In this document: piece after piece, positions 35,303 to 45,297 of the stretch
Layout of the letters: each line of letters starts with the position of its first letter
Position numbering within the stretch: the first letter of the stretch is position 1
Assembly (NCBI GenBank): GCA_037501455.1
Contig: CM074857.1
Coordinates: forward strand, 32,942,001 to 33,006,000
DNA: 64,000 nt
Reading direction: 5' to 3'
Origin: Lantana camara
Taxonomy: Eukaryota > Streptophyta > Magnoliopsida > Lamiales > Verbenaceae
The notes under the pieces: generated by a model
The model's input: the letters and a program-made list of their open reading frames with translations, nothing else
What the model was told of the DNA's origin: nothing
The model's database searches: none
Made by a program: the position numbers and the translations under genes

Positions 35303-36116
35303 TGATGGGTTCCGAATAGATGGGTCCGAATCCGATCACTTTACGATTTGTTTTTGTGGGGGAAATCGCTGGAAGCTCGCCGGAAAAGGAAAGGGGGTTC
35401 TACCTGCTGGGACAAACACGAGAAAAGTCAGAAGGCCAAGTTGGGGGGAACTGGGGGTGGTTCCCAGTTTGGCTCTCCGACGCTCAAGTCAGATCGATAT
35501 ATGAAGGAGGAAACTTGAGTTAAGTAGCAGTTTCAGTAATGGAGAATGCTTACCATGTAGAAGATGACTTTACCTATTTATAGGTGAGGGTCAGGGACCC
35601 TTTGGTCATTTGCCTCGTGTGGTCCTGGTCGAATGTTGCCCTAACACGTGGCGCCATGAGAGAGAAACTTAGGAGGAATCTTCTACAAAAGCGGCTAAAA
35701 GTTAGTGCTGGCAACAGTGGCAGGTGCGCGGGCATGTACGGTGTGTCAGAGAGCCGTTTGGGTGGTTGGTAATGAGGGCTTATGAGCCCGCTCGTGACAA
35801 CCAAGAGTATCGGAAGCCAAGATATCCTCTGAGTGGGATGAAAGCTCCAGTCCAAGTAACGAGCCAGAAGGTGAGGCCGCTCTGAGGGAGTGTGACGCTC
35901 GAAGAGGGCTCACTTGGCTCGTGGACATGCCAGTTGTACAGTATGAATGGCGTTCGTGAGAGTATCAGCGCTCGTTGGGCTTATCTCTCGAAGAAGGAGT
36001 GCGCTCGTTGGGCTTAGCGCTCGGGTGCTGATGGGCGCAACCCTGGAGAGACAGACGTCATTATCTCGGTGATGCCACGTGTCCTAGCGTGGGACGATCG
36101 TATTTTGACCCCATCA
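35303..36116 (-). repeat. Element 2 5' LTR
   Basis: 814 bp in minus orientation. TATA box at 35575-35582. Flanked at 36117-36121 by the target duplication TTATT. Confidence 0.95.
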
Positions 36117-36207
36117 TTATTATATTAAATATATGTATGTTATATATATAATATAATATATAAAAAATATATATATGTTTTATATATTATATTATATATT
36201 TATAAAA

Positions 36208-36246
<39 letters not shown>

Positions 36247-36370
36247 TACGTATTATACATATATATATGTATGTATATTATATTATATATATATTATAAA
36301 TACATATATTATATACGTGTGTATACATATTATAATATACAATACATATATATTATATATAATATATATT
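36117..36370. repeat. Low-complexity (AT)n DNA
   Basis: Almost pure A/T with alternating runs. It is the right-hand part of the inner TIR element into which element 2 inserted. The small open frame across it is meaningless. Confidence 0.85.
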
Positions 36371-37464
36371 TTCTTTTATTCGGGTAATGTGGGATAAATT
36401 CCCAATTGAGCATTATATTTTTACTTAACTCCCCATTTTGGTAAAATATCGTATAATTTTCACATAATGTTGTACTTAAAATACCTCTCAAAATATGTTG
36501 TATATTTTTCACAAAATGTAGTACTAAAACGTTCTAATTCAGTATTTATATTCTATTATGTTGTACAATTTTATGGGGAATAAAGTAAAAATATTCCAAA
36601 CTGATGGGGAGTTATTTCAAATTGCCCCTATTTTATTTGGGGTGAAAATATACAATTTAAATAGTTTAGGGGTGAAAATATGGAATTTAAATAATTTGGG
36701 GTGGTTTTGAAAATATAAAAGAACCAAAAGGGGGGAAAAAGTAACTTTTTATCGGTCAAACGTTAGTATTTGACGGAAATGGGTAAATGAGATCAAAATT
36801 AAGACAAATGCCACCTTATGGGACTAAAAGTGAGACATTGCCCACTTTTGGGATGAAACCTGTATATGACTCACTTTACGAGATGATTTTGATAATTTTC
36901 TCTTACATATAATATCTCTTTTTTACCTTCACAAATTAAACGTAAATCTCGAGTTTCATTTTCCAATGTCTATTATCTATTTATTGGTGATATATTTTTT
37001 TTCTTTTTTTCTTTTTATAGGGTTCTTCATTTAATTTTTATTTTATACGGGGGTCTTAGTAAATATAAAAAAGTATTGAATAATACAGAGAGATATGAGT
37101 TATATATCACAATATAAAAGGGCGCGTCCAATAAATAGAAAAAATTATTGTTCTAATCGAGCTAAAAGCGCGTGTTGAATGCTAAAAAATTTCGAGGTTT
37201 ATTAAACAAATATTTTGAAAACAAAGGGTTTTACATGTTAAATTTTCATATCACAGGGTTTTTTGTGTTAATTAAGGCTAACAAAGGGGTGGAATATGTA
37301 AAAAACCCTTTTCCAATGTGGGATGTTAACAGGATAAAGTGTGAGCTGGAGGCCTGGCCTTAGTGGTAAAGAGGAGGCAGTATAGATTTTTACAGTATTA
37401 ATGTGATAGCTTGTAATGATAATATTCATGTATAGATTTTTGAAGTTTAGCAGTTTATGTTAAC
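36371..37464. other. Inner and outer TIR element remainders, then WAT1-A intron 4
   Basis: The terminal repeats described above occupy 36740-36903 and 37195-37311. From 37320 the sequence aligns with intron 4 of WAT1-B (GAGGCCTGGCCTTAGTGG here, GAGGCCTTGCCTTAGTGG at 42422). No gene. Confidence 0.7.
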
Positions 37465-38466
37465 CTGCATAATCGACCAAGAACACCATGCTATGTTGGC
37501 AGCAAGAATGATGAGAGAGCCCTTTATCCAATCGCCCTTTGTATAAGCTTGTTTTGTTAAGTGTAAGATATCTTTTTGGCTCTCTGGATACATTGCAGGC
37601 CCCCTCACAAAAGTGCATAGCAGCGCTCCTGCTAGGCCTATTGTAGAACCTATCACTTTGACCATTGCAGGCCTTTCTTTTATGGAAAGACTTTCCATTC
37701 TGAGAAATTCAACAACATATTAATGTATTACATAATCATTATAAGAAAACAGTCAAATATCGAGGGATTTTTACTAGAGAATTCCAAGGGATGTTGGTCC
37801 ATTGGAACATTCTCTCGGAAATTAAATCTCCTGTTTTCTTGTAGTGCATATTTCATGTACAAGGTGATATATACATGTATGTGCTTGTACTAACCTGCAG
37901 CAGACAGCCAAGATGAAGGTAATAGTAGGGCAGCGGCGAATGTTGCAGACACATAATTGAGCGCAAAATAGAGAAGATTTAAACTCAATGTGACCCTATA
38001 AATTTTTTTTCCCACATAATATAAATAAGAACCATCGAATTAAGCAAATATTCATAAAGGAAGATCCTTGATTTGAACTTGGAAATACAATCAAAGAAGT
38101 TGTACCAACCAGCTCGAAACCACGAAGATTAGGCAAAGCAAGGACCATGACAATTGAGGAGAGTTCTTGCTCCTAACAATAGAAAGCTAAGTCAGGAATA
38201 TTAAGGACTGGTAAAGATCAATAAAAACGAAAACGATAATAGCAAATTTGGTAAACGTATAACCTCTCTAAGAAGAACGCGAAAGGGGCCAGTGACAGTG
38301 CAGCAAGTGCTTGCTGATAAACCACAAACACGTAAGGATTCATTCCTTCGGTTATTGAAGCCTTAGACAGTAAGTACATGCTGGCAAAGACAAACTGCAC
38401 GAAAATCATCACGAAATATGGTTTGTGTTTCCTTATGTTTGTCAAGCAACCTTGTACACCATCCAT
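37465..38466 (-). pseudogene. WAT1-related gene A, truncated (exons 1-4 only)
   Basis: Exons: 38466-38264, 38172-38110, 37995-37895, 37699-37465, with GT-AG borders matching WAT1-B. The product starts MDGVQGCLTNIRKHKPYF and would belong to the EamA/DMT-type plant transporter family that includes nodulin MtN21 and WAT1, multi-pass membrane proteins linked to auxin and amino-acid transport. Exon 3 lacks 16 bp present in B (117 versus 101 nt), which shifts the frame. Exons 5-7 are absent: intron 4 runs into the transposon nest, and homology to intron 4 of B ends near 22270 with no exon 5 beyond. Exons 1-4 are otherwise nearly identical to B, so the duplication is recent or has been homogenised. 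Confidence 0.88.
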
Positions 38467-38686
38467 GGTGAATGATTGGGATTTCAATGAAAGAGGGGGA
38501 TGAATGAGTTCAATATAAGCCAAACAATATTTGTCCTTCACATGTAAACTATTCAAATATTTAAGTAAATCAAACTTCTTGTGCAGTGTTTGCAGTCTAA
38601 CTTACATGCAAGATTCTTTTCTAATGTGGTCAGATTAGGTACCAAAGATCCATCCAAGTGGTATGATTAGCTAGGCAGGAAAATTC

Positions 38687-38849
38687 TACCCCAAGACTTG
38701 GCTCGGTCGAACCCGACCAATTAAAAGGGTAAGTGTATTACACTTGCTATTTAATAGGTCTCTTTTCCTAAATTTTTCACCAACCACACAGAAAGTGTAA
38801 AACACTTATCCCCTTGTTACACCGGTTTAACCGAGCCAAACTTGGGGTA
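38687..38849. mobile_element. Small MITE upstream of WAT1-A
   Basis: 163 bp with imperfect inverted ends TACCCCAAGACTTGGCTCGG and the complement of CCGAGCCAAACTTGGGGTA. Absent at the matching place upstream of WAT1-B, where flanking sequence is contiguous. Target duplication is unclear (possibly TA). Confidence 0.65.
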
Positions 38850-39803
38850 TATTAGACATAATATATATAGATTTGTAAAATACATTTTGCACCGCTGAAC
38901 TACATTGCATGTCATATTCATTTCTATATAAATTATAAAATGTAACACTTAACCACGTTAAAATATATAGCCCAAGTATTGCCCTATATTTTATGGAATA
39001 GATATTTTGTTTTGGTTACATATTTTATGGAATAGATATACATCTATGTAAAGTTATTTAAAATACATTATGAGCAATACATATGTGGATGTACTTCAAT
39101 AGATATAAGAGGTAATATTATATACTGTTGTCTGATAGACACAGATCTATAGAAATTGTAGTTGGTGCGATTACATTATTTTAGAGATGTCTCCATTGCT
39201 CATATTTGTCTTAATAGAATATTAAATCACTAACCCCAACACATACAAACAAATATATATATTTGTATGCAGCGGTGTGGGGCATGTGACGGCTGCCGTC
39301 CCCTTAACTTTCTTGCCCGTACCCTTAACTTTTTTGCCCCTTAATTATGCTGTTCTGAAACAAATGTATGTGTTAATAGTAAGAAAACTTAATGATATTG
39401 TGTAATATTCAAATTAATAATAATATTCAATGTTAAATTTTTGTCTCCATCAAAGATCTGTTGGTTTTCTGTCGGAAATTCCAACAAGTTCCCAACGAAC
39501 TCCCCCGCTGGATTCGTAGTATTTTTTTGCAGTTTTCTTGTAATGCGAGTGTAATATAATATTGTGAAACTTAAAACGCTCTTCCGATCCACTGCAGTTG
39601 TCCATCTAAATATTGTCCATCAAACACTTTTTCTTTAAACACACACCACCAAAATGGAAATACTCTAAACTTCGAACTTACACAAACGTATTTGATGCAT
39701 CATATGTCCTGAAAATGGAGTTTCATGTAATTTCTCTTTTATTAAAGTAAAAAAAAAAAAAAAACTATATTATTGTTTTTCATCTAGTACATGTAATAAA
39801 ACC
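38850..39803. other. Intergenic DNA between WAT1-A and WAT1-B
   Basis: From 38850 to about 39320 it is a diverged duplicate of 44624-45110 (ACATTTTGCACCGCTGAA, GGATGTACTTCAATAG and similar blocks). The rest, including an A-run near 39750, holds nothing recognised. Confidence 0.65.
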
Positions 39804-42800
39804 CTATAATTCTGTTCCTGTGTTCCGCACTTTTTGTTCCTCTTTTCCCTCCTCAATTTCCGCTTCAATTTTTGCTTCTTTACTCTTAGCCCATAAAATG
39901 CTATAAAGGCCAATTACCAGCAACATAGCTCCACACATACTGCAAAACAAAAGTGGAATCAAATCGAAAATCAAACACCCCATTTTGATATCTAACATTT
40001 TATATATACGAATACGCCTGAAGTTCAATTCAATTACGGTAAGAAGACCTCTCATAGTTGAGAGATAATGAAAAATATTCTGACCTTTGAACCCAAAAAC
40101 ACCCTGAGAAATTATAAGTGACACCCTGCTTATGGTGTTTTCTTGTAATTTCTCAACTATGAGAATCTTTTTCTTTTTTTCGTAATTGGGTTATACGTAT
40201 ACCTCGGGGTATTCGTGATTGTAAATATAAGTTTTAGCTAAACTAACCTTCCCCAATGCAGCGTCTCCTGGAAAAGTAAAGCTGAAAATATAGCAGTAAT
40301 TATAAGCCCTAGTGGACTGAAAACTGCACTAAAAACCGGGCCCTTCTTTTCGATAACCCAAACTCGTAACCAAAAACTAATTCCGGTGACGACCACTCCC
40401 TGCATAGTTTTTGGGGAAATATACAAATATAAGTCATGATCCGTACCCAAGTTCAACTCAGAGCAAATTACATCTTTGGTCCCATAGGATTAGTCCTTTT
40501 GTAATTTTAGTCCAATGTCTTTGAAAATTAGATATATTTAGTTCAATTATTTTCAAAAAGTTATAATTCTGGTCTCTTCCGTCAAATAATGGACGAAAAA
40601 TGCATTTCTTCCGTTAAGTGCAATTTGAGGGAAAAATTACATTTTTTTTTTTGAAAAGCAAGAACAATATCATATAACCAAAATTACAACCAACCCGGCA
40701 AAAGCCGAAATAACGCAAGCCAAAACTGCAATGAACGAATGCAAGCCAAAGCTGCAATTTTCGAGAGTGAATGACAACACAGTTACCCTCATGCTGAATA
40801 GACTTAACTTCCATAAGGGAGACACGGAAAAAAAAAAAAAAAAAAAAAAAAACTGAACTTAAAAAAAGTAACTAAACTTCTATACGGAAGACTCGAAAGA
40901 AAACATAACTTAAAGAGAACAGTGGACGCAGAGTCTTTGCACTATAAAAAAGCCAGCGGCGGAGCACATATGGAGAGGATGATAGTAGATCTGGAAGAGT
41001 GTAGGTTGTTTTTTGTGTGAGTTTGCTTATTAATATCCCATTTTAGCATCCTAAATCAATTTTGAATCATTACTTTGAATTACTCTCATTAAGATAATGT
41101 TGTGTCAAAATGAGGTATTAATAAGCAAACTCCCACAAAAAACAACCTAATGAACAATAACTTTTTCCCCAGATTGCACTTAACGACAAAAAATTACATT
41201 TTCCATCGATTATTTGACGGATGAGACCAAAATTGCAACTTTTTAAAAATAATGAGACTAAATGTGTCTAATTTAAAAAACCTGAGACTAAAATTACAAA
41301 AAGTCTAATCTTATAGGATCAAAATGTAATTTGCTCTTCAAATTAATATGCAATAAAATGTGACTCACACAGTAAATTATGGAGAGAAGATTAACATTCC
41401 ACCTAAGTTTCCAAGATTCTATGTTTCTTTCTTTTGATACTGCCCAAATTGCTGATGTTATACAACAACAAAGGCACTGAAGTGTTGTAAGGCGTAGTTT
41501 AGCTGGATATCGCTTCGTCAAGGGACCCTATCAAGAGTTCAAACTTCAAATTACCAATTTATGTCACCAAAAATAAAGACCATTTTCAAACAAAATATAA
41601 ACAGCCATAACCGGGACAATCAAATGGAAACACAGCTAGTAGGGGGTCAGTAATGACAAGTAATTTTAGTCATGTTTGGCGAAACTAGTATAACAAAGGC
41701 GAAAAAAAATAATCAATCAATTAGAAAGTATATTGATGCTTGCAGTTTTTAGCACCACTAAATTTTTCTATAGATGATCAATACACAAGATTAATAGTCA
41801 ATAATTGATGGCAAAAGTAGTAAGAAAAGCTGTAAAGATAATTAAAGGAGTTATAATGAAAATAGAGATGTGATGGATGCTGAATAGGTAGTATTTCCGT
41901 CTACTGAAGCTTTAAGCTTGAATGAGTGACATTGCCGAGTGGCAAGTGCTGTAAATGTACATAAGCTTGTGATATGTCAAAAGTGGAAGAATGAAGATAT
42001 TAGGAGCCTTTTTATAGTAGAGAGGAGGAGAGAGTAGCGAGCTGTAGCAGGTCTTAACTAGCCAAGCAAGTGGTTGAGAAACTTTAGGTATTGGGTGCTA
42101 TCTTCTTGGGGAGGTGGATCTGTTTGAATTTAAAGTTTCTCCAGAAATTCCCAAGTGCTAACCGGCTTGAACCACCTCTCCCCAAAATCAAGGGGGGATT
42201 GTTAGGGCTACATCTTACCATCTGGGCCTAGTGACCAGCACCTGTCGGTTGGCCCAGCTTCTAAGCAGGCCCACAACTACCAATGACTACCCAGACCCCA
42301 ACTGCTTAATCAAACGAAGGCCTGAAAATATTATTGGTTGGGTTCAAGGTTGAGTTGGGGCTAAAATTTCCCGTAATTACAATTGCCCCAGTTTGTATAA
42401 AATGGACAAAGCGCGAGCCACTGAGGCCTTGCCTTAGTGGGTAAGGAAAGGCAGTATAAATTTTTACAGTATTAATGTGATAGCTTGTAATGATATTATT
42501 TATGTATAGATTTTTAAAGTTTAGTAGTTTAGTACTATACTAACTTAATTAGAGTTTTGTGTTTGAGTCAGTGGAAACGCAAATACGGCATCTTAATGGT
42601 CCAACCAAACTTGTACCCAAAATAAACACATTTAGCACCAACAATAACCAAAAAAAAAAAGAAAAAGAAAGAACGAAAATACAAAACCTGCATAATCGAC
42701 CAAGAACACCATGCTATGTTGGCAGCAAGAATGATGAGAGAGCCCTTTATCCAATCGCCCTTTGTATAAGCTTGTTTTGTTAAGTGTAAGATATCTTTTT

Positions 42801-43704
42801 TGCTCTCTGGATACATTGCAGGCCCCCTCACAAAAGTGCATAGCAGTGCTCCTGCTAGGCCTATTGTAGAACCTATTACTTTTACCATTCCATGCCTTTC
42901 TTTTATGGAAAGACTCTCCATTCTGAGAAATTCAACAACATATTACTGTATTACATAATCATTATAAGAAAACAGTCAAATATGGAGGGGATTTTTACTA
43001 GGGAATTCCAAGGGATGTTGGTCCATTGGAAAGTTCTCTCAGAAATCTCCTGTTTTCTTGTAGTGCATATTTCATGTACAAGGTAATATATACATATATG
43101 TGCTTGTACTAACCTGAAGCAGACAGCCAAGATGAAGGTAATAGCCGGGTTGGTGTTACTTAGGGCAGCGGCAAATGTTGCAGATACATAATTCAGCGCG
43201 AAATAGAAAAGATTTAAACTCAATGAGACCCTATAATTTTTTTTTTCAACATAACATAAATAAGAACCATCAAATTAAGCAAATAATCACAAAGGAAGAC
43301 GCTTGATTTGAACTTGGAAATACAATCAAAGAAGTTGTACCAACCAGCTCGAAACCACGAAGATTAGGCAAAGCAAGGACCATGACAATTGAGGAGAGTT
43401 CTTGCTCCTAACAATAGAAAGCTAAGTCAGGAATATTAAGGACTGTTAAAGATCAATAAAAACGAAAACGATAATAGCAAAATTGGAAAACGTATAACCT
43501 CTCTAAGAAGAACGCGAAAGGGGCCAGTGACAGTGCAGCAAGTGCTTGTTGATAAACCACAAACACGTAAGGATTCATTCCTTCGGTTATTGAAGCCTTA
43601 GACAGTAAGTACATGCCGGCAAAGACAAACTGCACGAAAATCATCACGAAATACGGTTGGTGTTTGCTTATGTTTGTCAAACAACCTTGTACAGTGCCAT
43701 CCAT
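39804..43704 (-). CDS. WAT1-related protein B (EamA-type transporter), seven exons, 355 aa
   Basis: Exons: 43704-43499, 43407-43345, 43230-43114, 42922-42688, 41527-41369, 40399-40248, 39939-39804. All introns are GT-AG. Exon lengths 206, 63, 117, 235, 159, 152 and 136 give 356 codons with no internal stop. The protein starts MDGTVQGCLTNISKHQPYF and has the hydrophobic periodicity of a ten-helix, two-EamA-domain membrane protein. Family landmarks are MNPYVFVVYQQALAALSLAP (exon 1), ALNYVSATFAAALSNTNPAI (exon 3), WIKGSLIILAANIAWCSW (exon 4), ERNIESWKLRWNVNLL (exon 5), WVIEKKGPVFSAVFSPL (exon 6) and GLYSILWAKSKE with a charged tail (exon 7). This is the UMAMIT/WAT1 family; the substrate cannot be deduced. 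Introns 4 and 5 are swollen by insertions, and a MITE lies about 200 bp upstream of the ATG. Confidence 0.9.
40461..41336. mobile_element. Long-TIR (Mutator-like) MITE in WAT1-B intron 5
   Basis: Ends GAGCAAATTACAT and its complement pair over roughly 150 bp. The flanking 9-mers TTCAACTCA and TTCAAATTA agree at seven of nine bases, as expected of an aged 9-bp Mutator-type duplication. Contains an A-run at 40829-40852 and a nested 148-bp MITE. No transposase. Confidence 0.7.
41002..41149. mobile_element. Nested 148-bp MITE
   Basis: Inverted ends TAGGTTGTTTTTTGTGTGAG and its near-complement at 41129-41149; pairing extends through GTTTGCTTATTAATA, about 32 bp. Lies inside the intron 5 element. 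Confidence 0.75.
41736..42330. other. Unresolved insertion in WAT1-B intron 4
   Basis: Flanking DNA on both sides aligns with the intron 4 remnants of WAT1-A near 23540-23570, where the two sides are almost adjacent, so about 600 bp was gained here or lost there. It contains a TATA-like TTTTTATAGTAGAG and a TGTTAGGGC block, but LTR-type ends could not be fixed. Confidence 0.45.
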
Positions 43705-43901
43705 GGTGACTGATTGGGATTTCAATGAAAGAGGGGGATGAATGAGTTGAATATAAGCCAAAACGTTTGTCCTTCACAGGTAAACTATTCAACTATTTAA
43801 GTAAATAAACTTCTTGTGCAGTTTTTCTAACTTACATGCAAGATTCTTTCCTAATTAGGTACCAAAGATCCATCCAAGTGGTATGATTAGGCATAATATA
43901 T

Positions 43902-44623
43902 AGGGATTATTACGGACACCCCTAAGATTTGACGAAATTACAGATACCCCTGAGGTTTGAGAAAGTACGAATTCCCACCGACTAGTTATCTCCTCCGTTA
44001 AATTTAACAGAATTTGTGATTTTACTATTTTACCCCTCAGATCCTAAAATTTAGGGGGGTACATGTAATAAAAGTCCAAAAGTAAGGGATTAATGTAAGT
44101 AATGAATTAATTATTGGCAGATTTGATGTAAGTACTTGAATTTTGTTTTTACCCCGCATTTTTTTATGGTTTAGCAAAAAATGTTACTTAATGATACTTT
44201 GACATTTTAATAATGAACTTATTTCATTCTTAAATTTTATGGATACCAAATATATATTTTCTTTAAAAAAACAAAATGAGCATGCATGTTTATATTAGAA
44301 TATTATTCATATTTAAAGTACATGCATTAGAAATTGCCAATGTTCGAAATATTTGTTTAGATAATTCTAATAGATATTTATGTGAATTTAACGTGTTTGT
44401 TATGATTTTGTATTTCATTACTAAGAGTATGATTGGAATTTTTAAAAATAATATAGCTGACGTCAGCAAAAGTTAACACCGTTATTAACGGTTAACACAA
44501 TTTGTGAGAGAGAATGTAAACCTCGGGGGGGGGGGGGGGGGGGGGGGGGTATTTGTAATTTCTCAAACTTCAGGGGGAATCTGTACTTTCATCAAATCTC
44601 AGGGGGCATTCGTAATTATCCCT
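43902..44623. mobile_element. MITE, AGGGATAATTACG family, upstream of WAT1-B
   Basis: 722 bp with ends AGGGATTATTACGGA and CGTAATTATCCCT and internal CCCCTGAGGTTTGAGAAA-type inverted blocks. AATATAT is duplicated on both sides (43895-43901, 44624-44630). The matching DNA upstream of WAT1-A (after 38850) has a single uninterrupted copy of that site. It ends about 200 bp upstream of the WAT1-B start codon. Contains a run of 25 G at 44525-44549. Confidence 0.85.
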
Positions 44624-45297
44624 AATATATATAGATTTCTAAAACACATTTTGCACCGCTGAATTACATTGCATGTCGTATTAATTCATTCCAATAAATT
44701 ATAAAATGTAACACTTAAACCAAGTAAAAATATATAGACCCAAATATTGCCCACTATTTTGTGGAATGGATATACATCTATGTAAAGTTATTTTAAATAC
44801 ATTATGAGCAATACATATGTGGATGTACTTCAATAGATATAAGAGGTAATATTTGATTGGAAAGGGGAAAAGGTGTTGCATATAATAAGACACTGGGTTA
44901 AACGAGGGATATTATATACTGTTTTCTGATAGGCACAGATCTATAGAAATTTTAGTTGGTGCGATTACATTATTTTAGAGATGTCTCCATTGTTCATATT
45001 TGTCTTAATAGAATATTAAATCACTAACCCCAACACATACATACAGATATATATATTTGTATGCAGCGGTGATATTGGGGGCATGTGGGGGCGACCGCCC
45101 CTTAACTTTCCTGCCCGTATTATACATATATACTATGTTTTTTAAAGAGTGTTCCTAAAAATTACGATGTTTTGTGTTTCCCAAGTCTTGACGTTTGAAG
45201 TTTTCCGGTCTCTGAGAATAGTTATAGTTTCTATTTTTAATTTGTCGTGATGCTATCTAATATTTTATCATCTCTAACATGTAAAAACATTTGATGC

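Larger units (their letters stand above)
25020..36116 (-). mobile_element. Element 2: Tat/Retand-like LTR retrotransposon, minus orientation
   Basis: Length 11,097 bp, with 814-bp LTRs (TGATGGG...CCCATCA) and target duplication TTATT (25015-25019 and 36117-36121). PBS and gag are at the right, PPT at the left. gag-pol is on the minus strand and the antisense gene on the plus strand. The LTRs differ at nine positions by eye. It is shorter than element 1 mainly because the promoter and most of exon 1 of the antisense gene are deleted. Confidence 0.95.
23888..36903. mobile_element. Inner TIR element with about 165-bp terminal repeats
   Basis: The left end (AGAGAAAATTATCAAAATCG onward, 23888-24060) and the complement of the right end (36740-36903) match over about 165 bp at high identity, including GTGGGCAATGTCTCACTTTT. 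Removing the solo LTR and element 2 leaves about 1.1 kb of AT-rich DNA without genes. Long TIRs suggest a Mutator-like MITE, but no target duplication was recognised. Confidence 0.7.
23749..37311. mobile_element. Outer TIR element hosting a transposon nest
   Basis: Imperfect inverted repeats of roughly 110 bp face each other at about 23749-23860 and 37195-37311 (compare CCCTGTGTTAG with CTAACAAAGGGG, and AACCCTATG with its partner). A 7-bp direct repeat TCCAATG flanks them (23742-23748, 37312-37318). The non-nested remainder is short and has no transposase. Boundaries are inferred by eye. Confidence 0.55.

Noticed and set aside
36175..36387. 70-codon frame rich in Tyr and Ile
   Set aside because: Translation of an (AT)n tract.
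42209..42330. TGTTAGGGCTACATC as the start of another LTR in WAT1-B intron 4
   Set aside because: No matching CA end or target duplication could be found, so it is listed only as an unresolved insertion.
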